From: Terriglobus albidus
GTDB lineage: Bacteria; Acidobacteriota; Terriglobia; Terriglobales; Acidobacteriaceae
Direction: 5' to 3'
DNA: 64,000 nucleotides
Assembly (NCBI RefSeq): GCF_008000815.1
Contig: NZ_CP042806.1
Span: 6,341,583-6,405,582, forward strand
The translations under genes and the position numbers were made by a program. Shown here in pieces: positions 1 to 9,608 of the stretch. The notes under the pieces were generated by a model. The model ran no database searches, had not been told where the DNA came from, and saw nothing but the letters and a program-made list of their open reading frames with translations. How positions within the stretch are numbered: the stretch's first letter is position 1; each line of letters starts with the position of its first letter.

Positions 1-14
1 AAGGAACCCATCCT

Positions 15-1049
15 CTACAGCAGATCATGATTGCGTTCCGGGAACTGGCGTTGATGCCAATAGGGATACGCTGCAATTACTTTACTGGCTTCATCCAGCT
101 TCGTCATCTGCTCCGGCGTAAGCTTCCAGCCGACAGCTTTGAAGTTCTGCTTCAACTGTTCTTCGCTGCGTCCTCCGATGATGATGGTCGATACGGTTGG
201 CCGTTGTAACAGCCAGTTCAATGAGACCTCAGGGACAGACTTTCCGGTCTCCTGTGCAATCGCTTCAATTGCATCGACGACGTTGTACAGGTGTTCGTCT
301 GCGACCTTCGGGCCTGCGGCGATCATCTTCTCGTCGTTCAGGCGGCTGGTCGTGGGCTTTGGTTTGTTGCGGCTGTACTTCCCGGTCAGACGCGCCCATC
401 CAAGCGGAGACCACACAGCCGTGCCAACCTTCTCGCTCTGGCCCAGCGGCATCAACTCCCACTCGAAGTCACGGCCGATCAATGAGTAATAGCTCTGCTG
501 CACGACATACTTCGCCCAGCCGTAACGCTCACTGATGGAAAGAGACTTCATCAACTGCCATCCCGAGAAGTTTGAGCAACCGATGTAGCGGATCTTGCCT
601 TCCTCAACCGCTCTGTTCAGCGTGTACAGCGTCTCCTCGATGGGCGTCATGGCATCGACCTCGTGCATGTAATACACATCGATGTAATCCGTCCCAAGGC
701 GTTTGAGACTTCCCTCGATCGAGCGAATGAGATGATGCCGCGATTGACCGGCATCATTAATGCCCTTGCCAAGGCGGAAGGTCGCCTTGGTACCGATCAC
801 GAGCTGTCCACGATCAAGGTGGCGGATCGACTCACCCAGTACCTTTTCGCTCTCACCGTCGGAGTACACATCCGCGGTGTCGAAGAAATTGATTCCGGCA
901 TCGACGCAGAGGTCGACGATGCGTTTCGCCGCGTCGCCCTCCATCAGACCCCATTCCTTGAAGAACTCGCTGTTACGGCCGAAGGTTCCCGCTCCAAAGC
1001 AGAGCTCGGAGACACGCAGACCAGAGTTGCCCAGCAGTCTGTATTCCAT
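15..1049 (-). CDS. Aldo/keto reductase
   Basis: A 344-residue cytoplasmic NADPH-dependent oxidoreductase of the aldo/keto reductase (TIM-barrel) superfamily, which reduces aldehydes or ketones to alcohols. The catalytic tetrad is visible: Asp57 in FFDTAD, Tyr62 in DVYSDG, Lys88 in IGTK and His129 in YYMHE. The SNFSGWQ segment and the C-terminal IIIGGRSEEQL cofactor region are typical of the bacterial YdjG/YhdN/Tas-like branch. Length is normal and the gene is complete, with its stop 14 bases from the window edge. It is divergent from the small zinc-ribbon gene at 1133 across 83 bp. The substrate cannot be told from sequence. Confidence 0.9.
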   Translation of the reverse strand: MEYRLLGNSGLRVSELCFGAGTFGRNSEFFKEWGLMEGDAAKRIVDLCVDAGINFFDTADVYSDGESEKVLGESIRHLDRGQLVIGTKATFRLGKGINDAGQSRHHLIRSIEGSLKRLGTDYIDVYYMHEVDAMTPIEETLYTLNRAVEEGKIRYIGCSNFSGWQLMKSLSISERYGWAKYVVQQSYYSLIGRDFEWELMPLGQSEKVGTAVWSPLGWARLTGKYSRNKPKPTTSRLNDEKMIAAGPKVADEHLYNVVDAIEAIAQETGKSVPEVSLNWLLQRPTVSTIIIGGRSEEQLKQNFKAVGWKLTPEQMTKLDEASKVIAAYPYWHQRQFPERNHDLL

Positions 1050-1132
1050 GCAGATTCACCTCTTATGCACAAGGGATGCACCACAGACGTCATCGGACGC
1101 ACCCCGGGTTTTCCGTTATCCTCGACCGAGTC

Positions 1133-1384
1133 ATGTCCCGTTCCGAATCTCCCACGACGCGTCCCGGCTACCTGAACCGTAACAAACAAAGAGTCATCGG
1201 CAAAGCTGCCTGGGTCGACTCCAATGCACCCAACCAGAACACCTACAAGCTACGCTGCGAGCGGCACGCCTGCGGCTTCGAGTACGGAGCCGACGGCATC
1301 GATATCCACAAACGCAAATGCCCCCGCTGCCAGGACGGCAAACCCGGTCAACCTGCACCGGAGACATTGCCCGCGCTCTTCTGA
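1133..1384 (+). CDS. Small zinc-ribbon-like protein, 83 aa
   Basis: An 83-residue basic protein with four cysteines in two pairs, C42-x4-C47 and C63-x2-C66, the second as CPRC. This is the spacing of a small treble-clef or zinc-ribbon fold. The block CGFEYGADGIDIHKRKCPRC resembles small uncharacterised proteins found in many proteobacteria and acidobacteria. I chose the ATG at 1133; a start at 1076 would add 19 poorly conserved-looking residues. There is no Shine-Dalgarno sequence, but a TTATCC hexamer lies about 12 nt upstream, so the mRNA may be leaderless. Function unknown; nucleic-acid binding is only a guess. Confidence 0.75.
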   Translation: MSRSESPTTRPGYLNRNKQRVIGKAAWVDSNAPNQNTYKLRCERHACGFEYGADGIDIHKRKCPRCQDGKPGQPAPETLPALF

Positions 1385-1430
1385 GACAAGCCATGGAACC
1401 TGACGAATCCCTGCAGCGTATTGTTCTACC

Positions 1431-1625
1431 ATGCGCCTGTTGATTGCATTCCTGTTTCCGTGGCTCACGTTCTTCCTGATCGGACGGCCGTTTACCGGGT
1501 TGCTGTGCCTGCTGCTGCAGATCACTATCCTCGGTTGGATTCCGGCGACGATCTGGGCCGTGTACGCCTTGTCACAGTACAAAACCGACCGAAAGATCGC
1601 CCGCGCTTTGGCTCATCGCTGCTGA
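1431..1625 (+). CDS. YqaE/Pmp3-like small membrane protein
   Basis: A 64-residue protein with two hydrophobic helices (about residues 2-22 and 24-47) joined by a short GRPF turn, ending in a basic tail (YKTDRKIARALAHRC). The pattern of LLCLLLQITILGWIPATIWAVYAL followed by a charged tail matches the YqaE/Pmp3 (UPF0057) family of stress-associated inner-membrane proteolipids, although the N-terminal half is divergent. The family's biochemical role is not established. It sits alone after the zinc-ribbon gene and before a repeat-rich spacer. Confidence 0.7.
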   Translation: MRLLIAFLFPWLTFFLIGRPFTGLLCLLLQITILGWIPATIWAVYALSQYKTDRKIARALAHRC

Positions 1626-1640
1626 ATTTTGTGGTGTTCC

Positions 1641-1808
1641 TTACCCACCCTAACTCCGTGAGGGTGGGGCACCTGGGCAGCTATAAAAGGCAACTTTCGA
1701 TGTCCAGCCATGTCATTTTTGTTTGTCATTTCGCAGCGTAGCGGAGAAATCTGCTTTTCGTTGTTTCCCCACCCGGGTGCCCCACCCTCGCAACGCTAGG
1801 GTGGGCAA
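1641..1808. repeat. Composite dispersed intergenic repeat
   Basis: Non-coding spacer made of two modules. The flanks (1646-1676 and 1769-1806) are inverted copies of a CCCACCCT/AGGGTGGG palindrome carrying the words GGTGGGGCACC and GGTGCCCCACC. The centre (about 1711-1760) holds the module GTCATTTCGCAGCG...GCGGAGAAATCTGCTT, which recurs in either orientation near 28.1, 32.1, 40.5, 42.05 and 44.7 kb. Confidence 0.75.
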
Positions 1809-1849
1809 GGAAGCCCCAAAATTCGACGCGAGCACACGCGACAATCTCT

Positions 1850-2290
1850 CTACTCCGTAACGAACGGTGCCGGCCTCCGCTTAACAACCTGTGACTTCAC
1901 GATCGATGTACTCGTCTGCGCTTTGTCGATGATGCGATTAAGAACCTCATCCAGGTGCTGGATCGACCGCAGATAGACACGCGCTACAAAACAGTCATCA
2001 CCCGTGACACGATCGCACTCCGCAACTTCTGGAATTTCCTGAAGCAGGCGCTCTACTACCAGTAGTTTTCCGGGCAGCGGACGGATACGAACGATCGCCA
2101 CCATGGGATACCCCATGGCCTCCGCATTCAGATCTAGAGTAAACGCCCGAATCACGTCGTTCTCCTGCAGCTTCTGCAAACGCTCCGCGATAGCGGGCGA
2201 AGACATACCCACCTCGTCAGCAAGACTCTTCAGCGACATTCGCGCATCGATAGAGAGCAGCCGTAGCAGTTCCTGGTCAGTGTGATCCAT
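1850..2290 (-). CDS. Lrp/AsnC family transcriptional regulator
   Basis: A 146-residue regulator with the standard two-domain layout. The N-terminal winged helix-turn-helix (about 4-60) contains LADEVGMSSPAIAERLQKLQENDVI, and a RAM ligand-binding domain (about 66-140) contains EVAECDRVTGDDCFVARVYLRS. Family members bind amino acids as octameric assemblies and often control a divergent amino-acid exporter. An EamA exporter gene lies at 4853, but two KdpD-like genes now sit between them, flanked by a duplicated intergenic segment (2304-2409 and 4743-4850). This suggests regulator and exporter were once direct neighbours. Confidence 0.92.
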   Translation of the reverse strand: MDHTDQELLRLLSIDARMSLKSLADEVGMSSPAIAERLQKLQENDVIRAFTLDLNAEAMGYPMVAIVRIRPLPGKLLVVERLLQEIPEVAECDRVTGDDCFVARVYLRSIQHLDEVLNRIIDKAQTSTSIVKSQVVKRRPAPFVTE

Positions 2291-2303
2291 GCACGCCCCC
2301 TCC

Positions 2304-2409
2304 CTCAGAATCGAAAGAGAAACCAGTCTATCCCTTTCGAAACCTGTCCGGAATGGAATAAAGATTGCAAATATTATGTGTCCCGCGGCCTCAACCTAAC
2401 AGAATCAAG
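2304..2409. repeat. Direct repeat copy A flanking the KdpD-like pair
   Basis: About 106 bp that align end to end with 4743-4850. Both begin with CTCAGAATCGAA and end with AACCTRACAGAATCAAG; the middle is more diverged. Copy A lies just upstream of the Lrp gene start, copy B just upstream of the exporter start. A long flanking duplication fits insertion of the KdpD-like pair into a single ancestral lrp-eamA control region. Confidence 0.65.
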
Positions 2410-2466
2410 TTTGAGGTGCAGGATCAACCCACAAGATCGGTTTACACTTTCTTTGGAATCTCCAAC

Positions 2467-3561
2467 ATGCGCTCGTCCGTGCTCTCCAGACCGAATCCCG
2501 AACGTCTCCTCAAGCAGATAGAAGCGGAGGAGAGCAAACAGGGGGGTGCGAAACTCAAGATCTTTCTAGGCTATGCATCTGGCGTCGGTAAGTCCTATCG
2601 CATGCTGGATGAGGCTCGCCGTCGGCAAGAGCGGGGAGAAGACGTTGTCATCGGTGCCGTCCAGGACAAGCAGTCCAAGGATATCCAGGCACTACTGCAG
2701 ACGCTGGAGCAGATTCCTTCCGGTATGGACCAGGCGATCGATTTGGATGCCATCCTGCGCCGTGCACCACAGGTTTGCGTCATTGATCCTCTAGCGACTC
2801 GGAATCCGTCTGGGAGCCGTCATGCACATCGGTGGCAGGACATACAGACGCTCTTGCGAAATGGGATTTCGGTCTTATCGAGCGTAGATCTGCTCTATGT
2901 CGAAGAATACCGGGAAAAAGTTCGGGCTATTACCGGCCGAGACACTACGGAAACCATTCCGAAGTCATTTCTGCTCGCAGCGGACGACATCGTAATCGTC
3001 GATGTACCAACAGACCTCTGCCTCTGGCGACAAGGAGAAAAGCTCACGCCCACTGGAATTAGTAATTTTCAGGAGCGGCAGCTCTCAGAACTTCGCGAAT
3101 TGGCTCTGCTGCTGACTGCCGAAGTCGTGGATGCGCAACTCGAATTCTATGTTCAAGCTCATGGAGTCGCGCCCGTCTTTGGCGCCCACGAGCGCTTCCT
3201 CATCTGCATGACCCCGCATTCCAATGCCTTGACGATGCTTAATAGCGGAGAACGGAATAAAGAGCGTTTTCAAGGGGAACTCTATGCGGTGTACGTGTGC
3301 GAATCAGGGCAATCAAAAAAAGAATGCGCAGAGATTCAAGGCTACCTTGATGCGGCGAAGGAAGCAGGAGCTATCGCAGAGGTTCTGGAGAGCGACGACC
3401 CGATAGCGGCAATTATTGCGTTTGCGCGTGCTAAACGAATTACACAAATCTTCATCGGCCATAGTCTCCACAACACGTGGAAACAACGATTGTTCGGGGA
3501 TCCGGTACTTCGCCTGATTCGCGAATGCGAGGACATGGACATCCGTGTCTTTCCTCGCTAG
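2467..3561 (+). CDS. KdpD-like sensor protein without kinase, degenerate Walker B
   Basis: A 364-residue protein equal to the N-terminal cytoplasmic part of sensor KdpD: a KdpD P-loop domain (about 28-230) followed by a universal-stress-protein-like domain (about 240-364). No transmembrane segments, dimerisation/histidine domain or ATPase domain follow. The Walker A motif GYASGVGKS (35-43) is intact. The stretch matching DELAHTN in the downstream paralogue reads DPLATRN (107-113), so the acidic Walker B and the conserved His are lost. Kinase-less short KdpD proteins are known in cyanobacteria. I chose the ATG at 2467; an in-frame start at 2365 is possible. No kdpFABC genes are nearby. The paralogue follows after 14 bp, probably co-transcribed. 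Confidence 0.8.
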   Translation: MRSSVLSRPNPERLLKQIEAEESKQGGAKLKIFLGYASGVGKSYRMLDEARRRQERGEDVVIGAVQDKQSKDIQALLQTLEQIPSGMDQAIDLDAILRRAPQVCVIDPLATRNPSGSRHAHRWQDIQTLLRNGISVLSSVDLLYVEEYREKVRAITGRDTTETIPKSFLLAADDIVIVDVPTDLCLWRQGEKLTPTGISNFQERQLSELRELALLLTAEVVDAQLEFYVQAHGVAPVFGAHERFLICMTPHSNALTMLNSGERNKERFQGELYAVYVCESGQSKKECAEIQGYLDAAKEAGAIAEVLESDDPIAAIIAFARAKRITQIFIGHSLHNTWKQRLFGDPVLRLIRECEDMDIRVFPR

Positions 3562-3575
3562 CTCTCATATCACTC

Positions 3576-4685
3576 ATGGCTAACATTCAACAAGGGAAAC
3601 TAAAGGTCTGTCTGGGATACGCCGCCGGCGTTGGAAAGACATTCCAAATGCTCGCGGATGCCCAGGCTGCCGTACAGCGAGGGGCGGATCTTGTCGTCGC
3701 GTACCTGGAACCTCACGCGCGCGCCGATACAATCTCGCAGGCCCAGGGACTTGAGGTTATCCCGCGCCGTGAGATCGAATATCGCGGTCAAACCTTCTAC
3801 GACATGGATACGGACGCGGTACTGAAGCGCAGGCCAGGCATCGCGTTAGTCGATGAATTGGCGCATACCAATGTTCCCGGCTCGGATCGCGCAAAGCGTT
3901 GGGAAGATATTGCTGTCCTGCAAGATGCCGGCATTGAAGTATGGACAACGATGAATCTTCAGCATATCGAGAGTCTGAACGATCAGATATGGCAAATCAC
4001 CGGCATCCAGGTTCGCGAGACTGTGCCGGATGGAATCATCCGGCAGGCCGCAGAAATAGTAACGGTTGATGTCACACCCGAAGCTCTACTCAATCGCATC
4101 AAGAGGGGCGCGATCTACAAGCCGGAAGCGGTGGAGAAGGCGCTTGTCGGATTTTTTAAAGGTTCGAACTTAGCGGCGCTACGTGAACTTGCTCTTCGTC
4201 AAGCCGCTCATGAAGTCGACCAAAGACAGACTGCATATGACGAGACCAGTGAATCTGTAGCAATAGCTGATCAGCAGGCGGAGCGGATACTTATCCATAT
4301 CACAGCCAACCCTTCAACGGCGATGCTCATCCGTCGAGGGCATCGTGTCGCCGACTATCTTCATGCGGAGTGTGTCGCTCTTTTCGTACACGAAACTCCC
4401 GGATTTTCAGATTTGCCCCCAGAGGAGCGGCAAGTGGTCGAAAAACACCTTCGTTTTGCACGAAGTTTGCAGATCGAGACGCAGGTTCTGGGAGGGAAAG
4501 ACGTTGCTGAGACAGTTGTGGAATATGCGCGCCGCAATCGCATTACGCAGATCTTCGTGGCTCATTCCAAATCTGGTTTTAGCGAACGACTTCTCCGCAA
4601 GAATCACGCGGAAAATATTGTTCGACTAGCTCAGGACCTGCAAGTCATAGTCGTCGCCGACCGCAATCGTAATCCAAGCGTATAA
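3576..4685 (+). CDS. KdpD-like sensor protein without kinase
   Basis: A 369-residue paralogue of the preceding gene with the same truncated layout: KdpD sensor domain (1-215) plus USP-like domain (about 245-369), with no membrane or kinase module. Here the signature motifs are intact: Walker A GYAAGVGKT (14-22), LVDELAHTN (91-99), and NVPGSDRAKRWEDI. In full-length KdpD this region senses the K+/ATP state, and the USP domain of Staphylococcus aureus KdpD binds c-di-AMP. Whether this protein binds a nucleotide second messenger is inference. Start chosen at 3576 because homology begins there. The intact copy beside the degenerate one suggests divergence after duplication, possibly to a heteromer. 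Confidence 0.85.
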   Translation: MANIQQGKLKVCLGYAAGVGKTFQMLADAQAAVQRGADLVVAYLEPHARADTISQAQGLEVIPRREIEYRGQTFYDMDTDAVLKRRPGIALVDELAHTNVPGSDRAKRWEDIAVLQDAGIEVWTTMNLQHIESLNDQIWQITGIQVRETVPDGIIRQAAEIVTVDVTPEALLNRIKRGAIYKPEAVEKALVGFFKGSNLAALRELALRQAAHEVDQRQTAYDETSESVAIADQQAERILIHITANPSTAMLIRRGHRVADYLHAECVALFVHETPGFSDLPPEERQVVEKHLRFARSLQIETQVLGGKDVAETVVEYARRNRITQIFVAHSKSGFSERLLRKNHAENIVRLAQDLQVIVVADRNRNPSV

Positions 4686-4742
4686 GCAATGGCGAGACCG
4701 ACGGAGAGCAAATCACCACAGTTCCTGGCGGTTCTGATCTCA

Positions 4743-4850
4743 CTCAGAATCGAAGGGGAATCCCGCCTGCAGCCTTCGAAAATCGTCCTGATTACAGGAT
4801 TAGTTATCGAAATGCCATGTATTGCCGTCTCATAACCTGACAGAATCAAG
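4743..4850. repeat. Direct repeat copy B flanking the KdpD-like pair
   Basis: Partner of 2304-2409. It ends two bases before the start codon of the EamA exporter and so contains that gene's presumed promoter and any Lrp operator. The shared terminal word is AACCTRACAGAATCAAG. Confidence 0.65.
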
Positions 4851-4852
4851 GG

Positions 4853-5746
4853 ATGGATACACAGCGGCTTGGAACTCTGGAGATGTCCGTCGCCATGACG
4901 GTCTCCGGCACCATCGGATGGTTTGTCCTGAGCTCGGGAGAGAGCGTTCTCCGTGTGGTGCTATGGCGCTGCATCTTCGGCGCCCTGACACTCTTTCTCG
5001 CCTGCGCCGCCATGGGGCTGCTGCATCACCTGCGAAATAAGCGCGTCCTGCTGCTGGGATCGCTCGGCGGCGTGGCGATTGTCATCAACTGGCTGCTGCT
5101 CTTCAGCGCGTACTCCCGCAGTTCCATCTCCATTGCGACTGCGATCTACAACACCTATCCCTTCATGCTGTTTGTGCTGGGCGCTATCTTCTTTGCGGAG
5201 AAGATGACGGCAGGCAAACTTCTGTGGCTGATTACCGCATTCGCGGGCGTACTGCTTATCGTGATGGCGGACACGAAGGTTGGCGGTTTTGGATCGCAGT
5301 ATCTCTCCGGCGTCGCCATGGCTCTGGGCGCTGCGCTTTGTTATGCCATCTGCACCATTCTGATCAAAAAGCTAAGCGGAACTCCGCCTCACGTCATCGC
5401 GCTGGTCCAGGTCGTCGTTGGCATCATCCTGATGGGGGCTATCGCGCACTCCGCACCAGCAACCTCCAAAGGGTGGGGAATGGTCGCAATCATCGGCATC
5501 GTGCATACCGGGCTGGTCTACATCCTGCTGTACGGCGCAATTCAGAAGCTGCCGACGCACCTGACAGCCGCTCTGTCGTTCATCTATCCGGCAGTCGCCA
5601 TTCTGGTCGACATCATCGCGCTCGGACGGCGGCTGTATCCCATGCAAATCGCCGGAGCCGGCATCATCTTTCTGGCGGTTGCTGGCATGACCTTTGGATG
5701 GAGCCTGAAGCGGCGTGAACCTCAGCCGGCTTTGTCTGTCGACTGA
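4853..5746 (+). CDS. EamA/DMT-superfamily transporter
   Basis: A 297-residue inner-membrane protein with about ten hydrophobic helices in two EamA repeats (about 9-138 and 150-280). The second repeat starts with SGVAMALGAALCYAICTILIKKL and ends with AGAGIIFLAVAGMTFGWSL. Drug/metabolite transporters of this kind export amino acids, purines or other metabolites. The repeated sequence that links its promoter to the Lrp gene at 1850-2290 suggests amino-acid export under Lrp control; this is inferred. The stop lies only 3 bp from the stop of the convergent ankyrin gene. Confidence 0.88.
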   Translation: MDTQRLGTLEMSVAMTVSGTIGWFVLSSGESVLRVVLWRCIFGALTLFLACAAMGLLHHLRNKRVLLLGSLGGVAIVINWLLLFSAYSRSSISIATAIYNTYPFMLFVLGAIFFAEKMTAGKLLWLITAFAGVLLIVMADTKVGGFGSQYLSGVAMALGAALCYAICTILIKKLSGTPPHVIALVQVVVGIILMGAIAHSAPATSKGWGMVAIIGIVHTGLVYILLYGAIQKLPTHLTAALSFIYPAVAILVDIIALGRRLYPMQIAGAGIIFLAVAGMTFGWSLKRREPQPALSVD

Positions 5747-5749
5747 TCG

Positions 5750-6487
5750 TTATCGTTCGGAGATTCGACGAACAAACTCAGCCGTTGCACGATCGCGCTG
5801 CTCTTCGTCTCCTTCAATCACCTGACCTCCATGCTGTACCAGGAGCCTCTGTATCGCAGACTGATGCGCACGGTTTGCAATGACGAGCGGGCTGTCTCCA
5901 TAAAGATTGAGGGCATTTATCGGTGCATGGTGTTCGATAAGAAGTTCCGCGATCGCGGTCTCTCCAGAGGCCGCCGCCGTGTGGAGCGCCGTATTGTCTC
6001 TGGCGTCCCTGGCATCAACCGGAACCCCCTGTTGCAGCATTCCGCGAACGACACCCTTTTCTCCCTCTTCCGCAGCGTGGACGAACAGCTCCGATGCGCG
6101 CGGGCTGTGTGCAAGTCGCCCCACAAAGATCCAATCAAAGAATGACTGCGGAATAGAGAGGACACCCAGTGCTCCCACTGAAGCCAGCACAACAACAAAG
6201 GCGGAACGGGCAATCGAGTACCGTTTGATCTTCCAGATGCAAAGGATAATGAGCGATAGCAGCAACCAAATGGAAAGCAGGAATGGACTTAAAATCAAAG
6301 GCGCAGCGTAACCGTGTGCGAGTGAGAAACCAACCATCTGTGGACCGCTCTTCCACGTCAGGAAGGTCATCTCCCAGATAATCCTTACCGCCAGACAAAC
6401 TGTGGCCACTATCAGCAGCCATCCCGCAACGGTTACGGCTATCGGGAGGTGGCGTTCGGAGGGTCGTACCTTCAACTCGTCAAACAT
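5750..6487 (-). CDS. Membrane-anchored ankyrin-repeat protein
   Basis: A 245-residue protein with three N-terminal hydrophobic helices (about 17-42, 62-86, 94-115), followed by a soluble C-terminal part with ankyrin repeats (about 132-228). The repeat signatures are DNTALHTAAASGETAIAELLIEHHAPINA and the flanking half-repeats GVVRGMLQQGVPVDARD and GDSPLVIANRAHQSAIQRLLVQHG. Ankyrin repeats mediate protein binding; the partner is unknown. It lies 48 bp downstream of the DNA ligase gene on the same strand, so co-transcription is possible, although no functional link is evident. Confidence 0.8.
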   Translation of the reverse strand: MFDELKVRPSERHLPIAVTVAGWLLIVATVCLAVRIIWEMTFLTWKSGPQMVGFSLAHGYAAPLILSPFLLSIWLLLSLIILCIWKIKRYSIARSAFVVVLASVGALGVLSIPQSFFDWIFVGRLAHSPRASELFVHAAEEGEKGVVRGMLQQGVPVDARDARDNTALHTAAASGETAIAELLIEHHAPINALNLYGDSPLVIANRAHQSAIQRLLVQHGGQVIEGDEEQRDRATAEFVRRISER

Positions 6488-6535
6488 TGCGCCATTCTCA
6501 AGCAGCCGACACCATAGGGCAACAGATTTCTGCTG

Positions 6536-8359
6536 TCAACTTCCGGCTTTATCCGGCTGTGACTGATAGATCTCTTCCACTCGCGCCACCGTATCGATCT
6601 CCTCGACCGGCTTGTCACCGCGGATTCGCAGAATGCGCGGGAAGCGCAGCGCAAATCCGCTGTTGTGGCGGTCACTGCGCATGACGTTGTTGAAGGCTAC
6701 TTCCAGGATCTTCTTCGGCTCCACCGTACGGAAGTGGCCGAAGTCTTCGAGCGTGTGCTCCTTCATCCACTCGGTAAGCTCCAGAATCTCGGCATCGGTC
6801 AAACCGGAGTAGGCTTTGCCTACATTCAGCAACTCTCCGCCTTCACCGCGTACGGCAAAGGTGTAGTCGCTCAACAGGCCAGCTCGTTTGCCGTGGCCGA
6901 ACTCGCAGCCGGTCACGACCACATCCAGCGTTGCTAACTCACGCTTCAGCTTCATCCACATCAAGCCTCGGCGTCCAGGCTGATAGGTCGAGTCCATCGC
7001 CTTCAACATCACGCCCTCATTGCCGCGCTCGCGGGCTTTGCGGTAGGTGCGGTCGATATCATCGGCGCTCTCCACCACAAACGACGGCGACAGAATCAAC
7101 CGCTCTACGTCGGGCTCCTCGCTGGCGAACAGGCCTCCGGCGGCCTTCTCTACCGGAGACCGGGTAACCGCCGAGATGCGCTCCACTACCGCCTCCAGCT
7201 CATTGCGGCGGGCGCGCAGCGGAAGGTCGAGTTTGAGCTCGCCGCCGGCATACATCAGGTCAAAGACCATAAAGACAACCGGTACCTGGGCGCGCATGGC
7301 ATCGTTCACCTTCTTGCGTCCGATGCGAGTACCCAGTACGGCGAACGGCAACGCTCTCCGCCCGGCGATGTCCCATCCCAGGATCTCGCCGTCCAGAATG
7401 AGGGGTTCACTCACCTTCTCAAAGGCCTCGACCAGTTCGGGATAGCTCTCGGTGATGTCGTCGCGGTTGCGGGAGTAGATCGCCACCCGCCCGTCTACAC
7501 CGCAGTGCACCTGCGCCCGCATGCCATCGTACTTGTCCTCAACCAAAGCCTCGATCCTCAAGGCCTCCACGGGCAGGTGCTCGGCCATCGGGATATCCGG
7601 ATCGGGCTCCTCTGCCTTCAGCTCGACATCCGCTGCCTCCGCTGATTCCTTCGTCGAAGCAAAACGCTCCACCGCCTCCTCCGGTGTCTCCACCGGTGAG
7701 GCCAGCATGAAGCCGAGGGGATGGAACAATCGCATCCGCGCCTCAGCCAGAGTTCCGGTAAACGCCCGCTCGACTGCTCCGGCCAGGTCAGCCTCCAACA
7801 TGACGGCGTTCCGTACCGCCCGCACCTCCGTGCCTGAGGCCTCGGCGATCGCCTCCTCCACCAGGCTCTGTTTCACGCCGATACGCATATCGCCGAGCAT
7901 CAGCTTCAACAGATACTTCGCCTCCAATGGCGTGGCCCGGCGCAGCAGCTCCGTCAGGACGTGCTTCCGCGCGGCCGTCGACCTCGCCGAGGAGGAGGCC
8001 GCAAAGGCTGCTTCCAGCTCGTCCAGCACGATCTCCGACTCCGCCAGCCGGGGCCACAGCTCGGCGGCTGCGGCGCCCAGGTCGCCATGCTTGCGGTAGG
8101 CAGCCGACATGGTGACGTCGGCCGCCCCGGAGATCTCCTTCACAATGCCGCTCAGCATGGCTCCGCCGGCGTTCAGCTTGCGGTTATCGGCTTCTGCAAA
8201 TGGGAGCCCGGCCAGGTACTGCGCAAACAGACCGGCCTGCTGGGAGCTTTCGGCCTGTACTTTGGCGATGGCGGCGGCAATCGCGGCCCGCTTTTTCAGG
8301 CGGCTGGAGGTTCCGGCCAGCTCCTCCGCGAGCGATGCGAGTTCGGCAAACCGGGACAT
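6536..8359 (-). CDS. ATP-dependent DNA ligase
   Basis: A 607-residue ligase with the three-domain archaeal/eukaryal-type layout: N-terminal DNA-binding domain (about 1-215), nucleotidyltransferase core (about 265-470) and OB-fold (about 480-600). The adenylated lysine is Lys276 in EDKYDGMR, where EYKLDG is more usual. Further motifs are FMVFDLMY, NEGVMLK and MWMKLKREL. It seals nicked DNA, probably in repair, since bacteria keep NAD-dependent LigA for replication. About 30 acidic residues (roughly 236-268) lie between the DNA-binding domain and the catalytic lysine, which looks like an insertion or flexible linker. No Ku or LigD-type polymerase or nuclease is nearby, so an NHEJ role is not supported. 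Confidence 0.92.
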   Translation of the reverse strand: MSRFAELASLAEELAGTSSRLKKRAAIAAAIAKVQAESSQQAGLFAQYLAGLPFAEADNRKLNAGGAMLSGIVKEISGAADVTMSAAYRKHGDLGAAAAELWPRLAESEIVLDELEAAFAASSSARSTAARKHVLTELLRRATPLEAKYLLKLMLGDMRIGVKQSLVEEAIAEASGTEVRAVRNAVMLEADLAGAVERAFTGTLAEARMRLFHPLGFMLASPVETPEEAVERFASTKESAEAADVELKAEEPDPDIPMAEHLPVEALRIEALVEDKYDGMRAQVHCGVDGRVAIYSRNRDDITESYPELVEAFEKVSEPLILDGEILGWDIAGRRALPFAVLGTRIGRKKVNDAMRAQVPVVFMVFDLMYAGGELKLDLPLRARRNELEAVVERISAVTRSPVEKAAGGLFASEEPDVERLILSPSFVVESADDIDRTYRKARERGNEGVMLKAMDSTYQPGRRGLMWMKLKRELATLDVVVTGCEFGHGKRAGLLSDYTFAVRGEGGELLNVGKAYSGLTDAEILELTEWMKEHTLEDFGHFRTVEPKKILEVAFNNVMRSDRHNSGFALRFPRILRIRGDKPVEEIDTVARVEEIYQSQPDKAGS

Positions 8360-8534
8360 ACGCCCTATGATGCCCGAACAAACCGGAGTATCCTAGAGAC
8401 AGGCATATGCGCAGCCACCGCTCCAACCCGGCCCGCCACGACTTCGCCTAGCTGCGCCAAGTCCGCTGTCCGCTGCGCCGATCTACCGCGCCTCCTCATC
8501 CAATCAGAAACGGGTTACCCCTAAGGGCACACTT

Positions 8535-9605
<1,071 letters not shown>

Positions 9606-9608
<3 letters not shown>

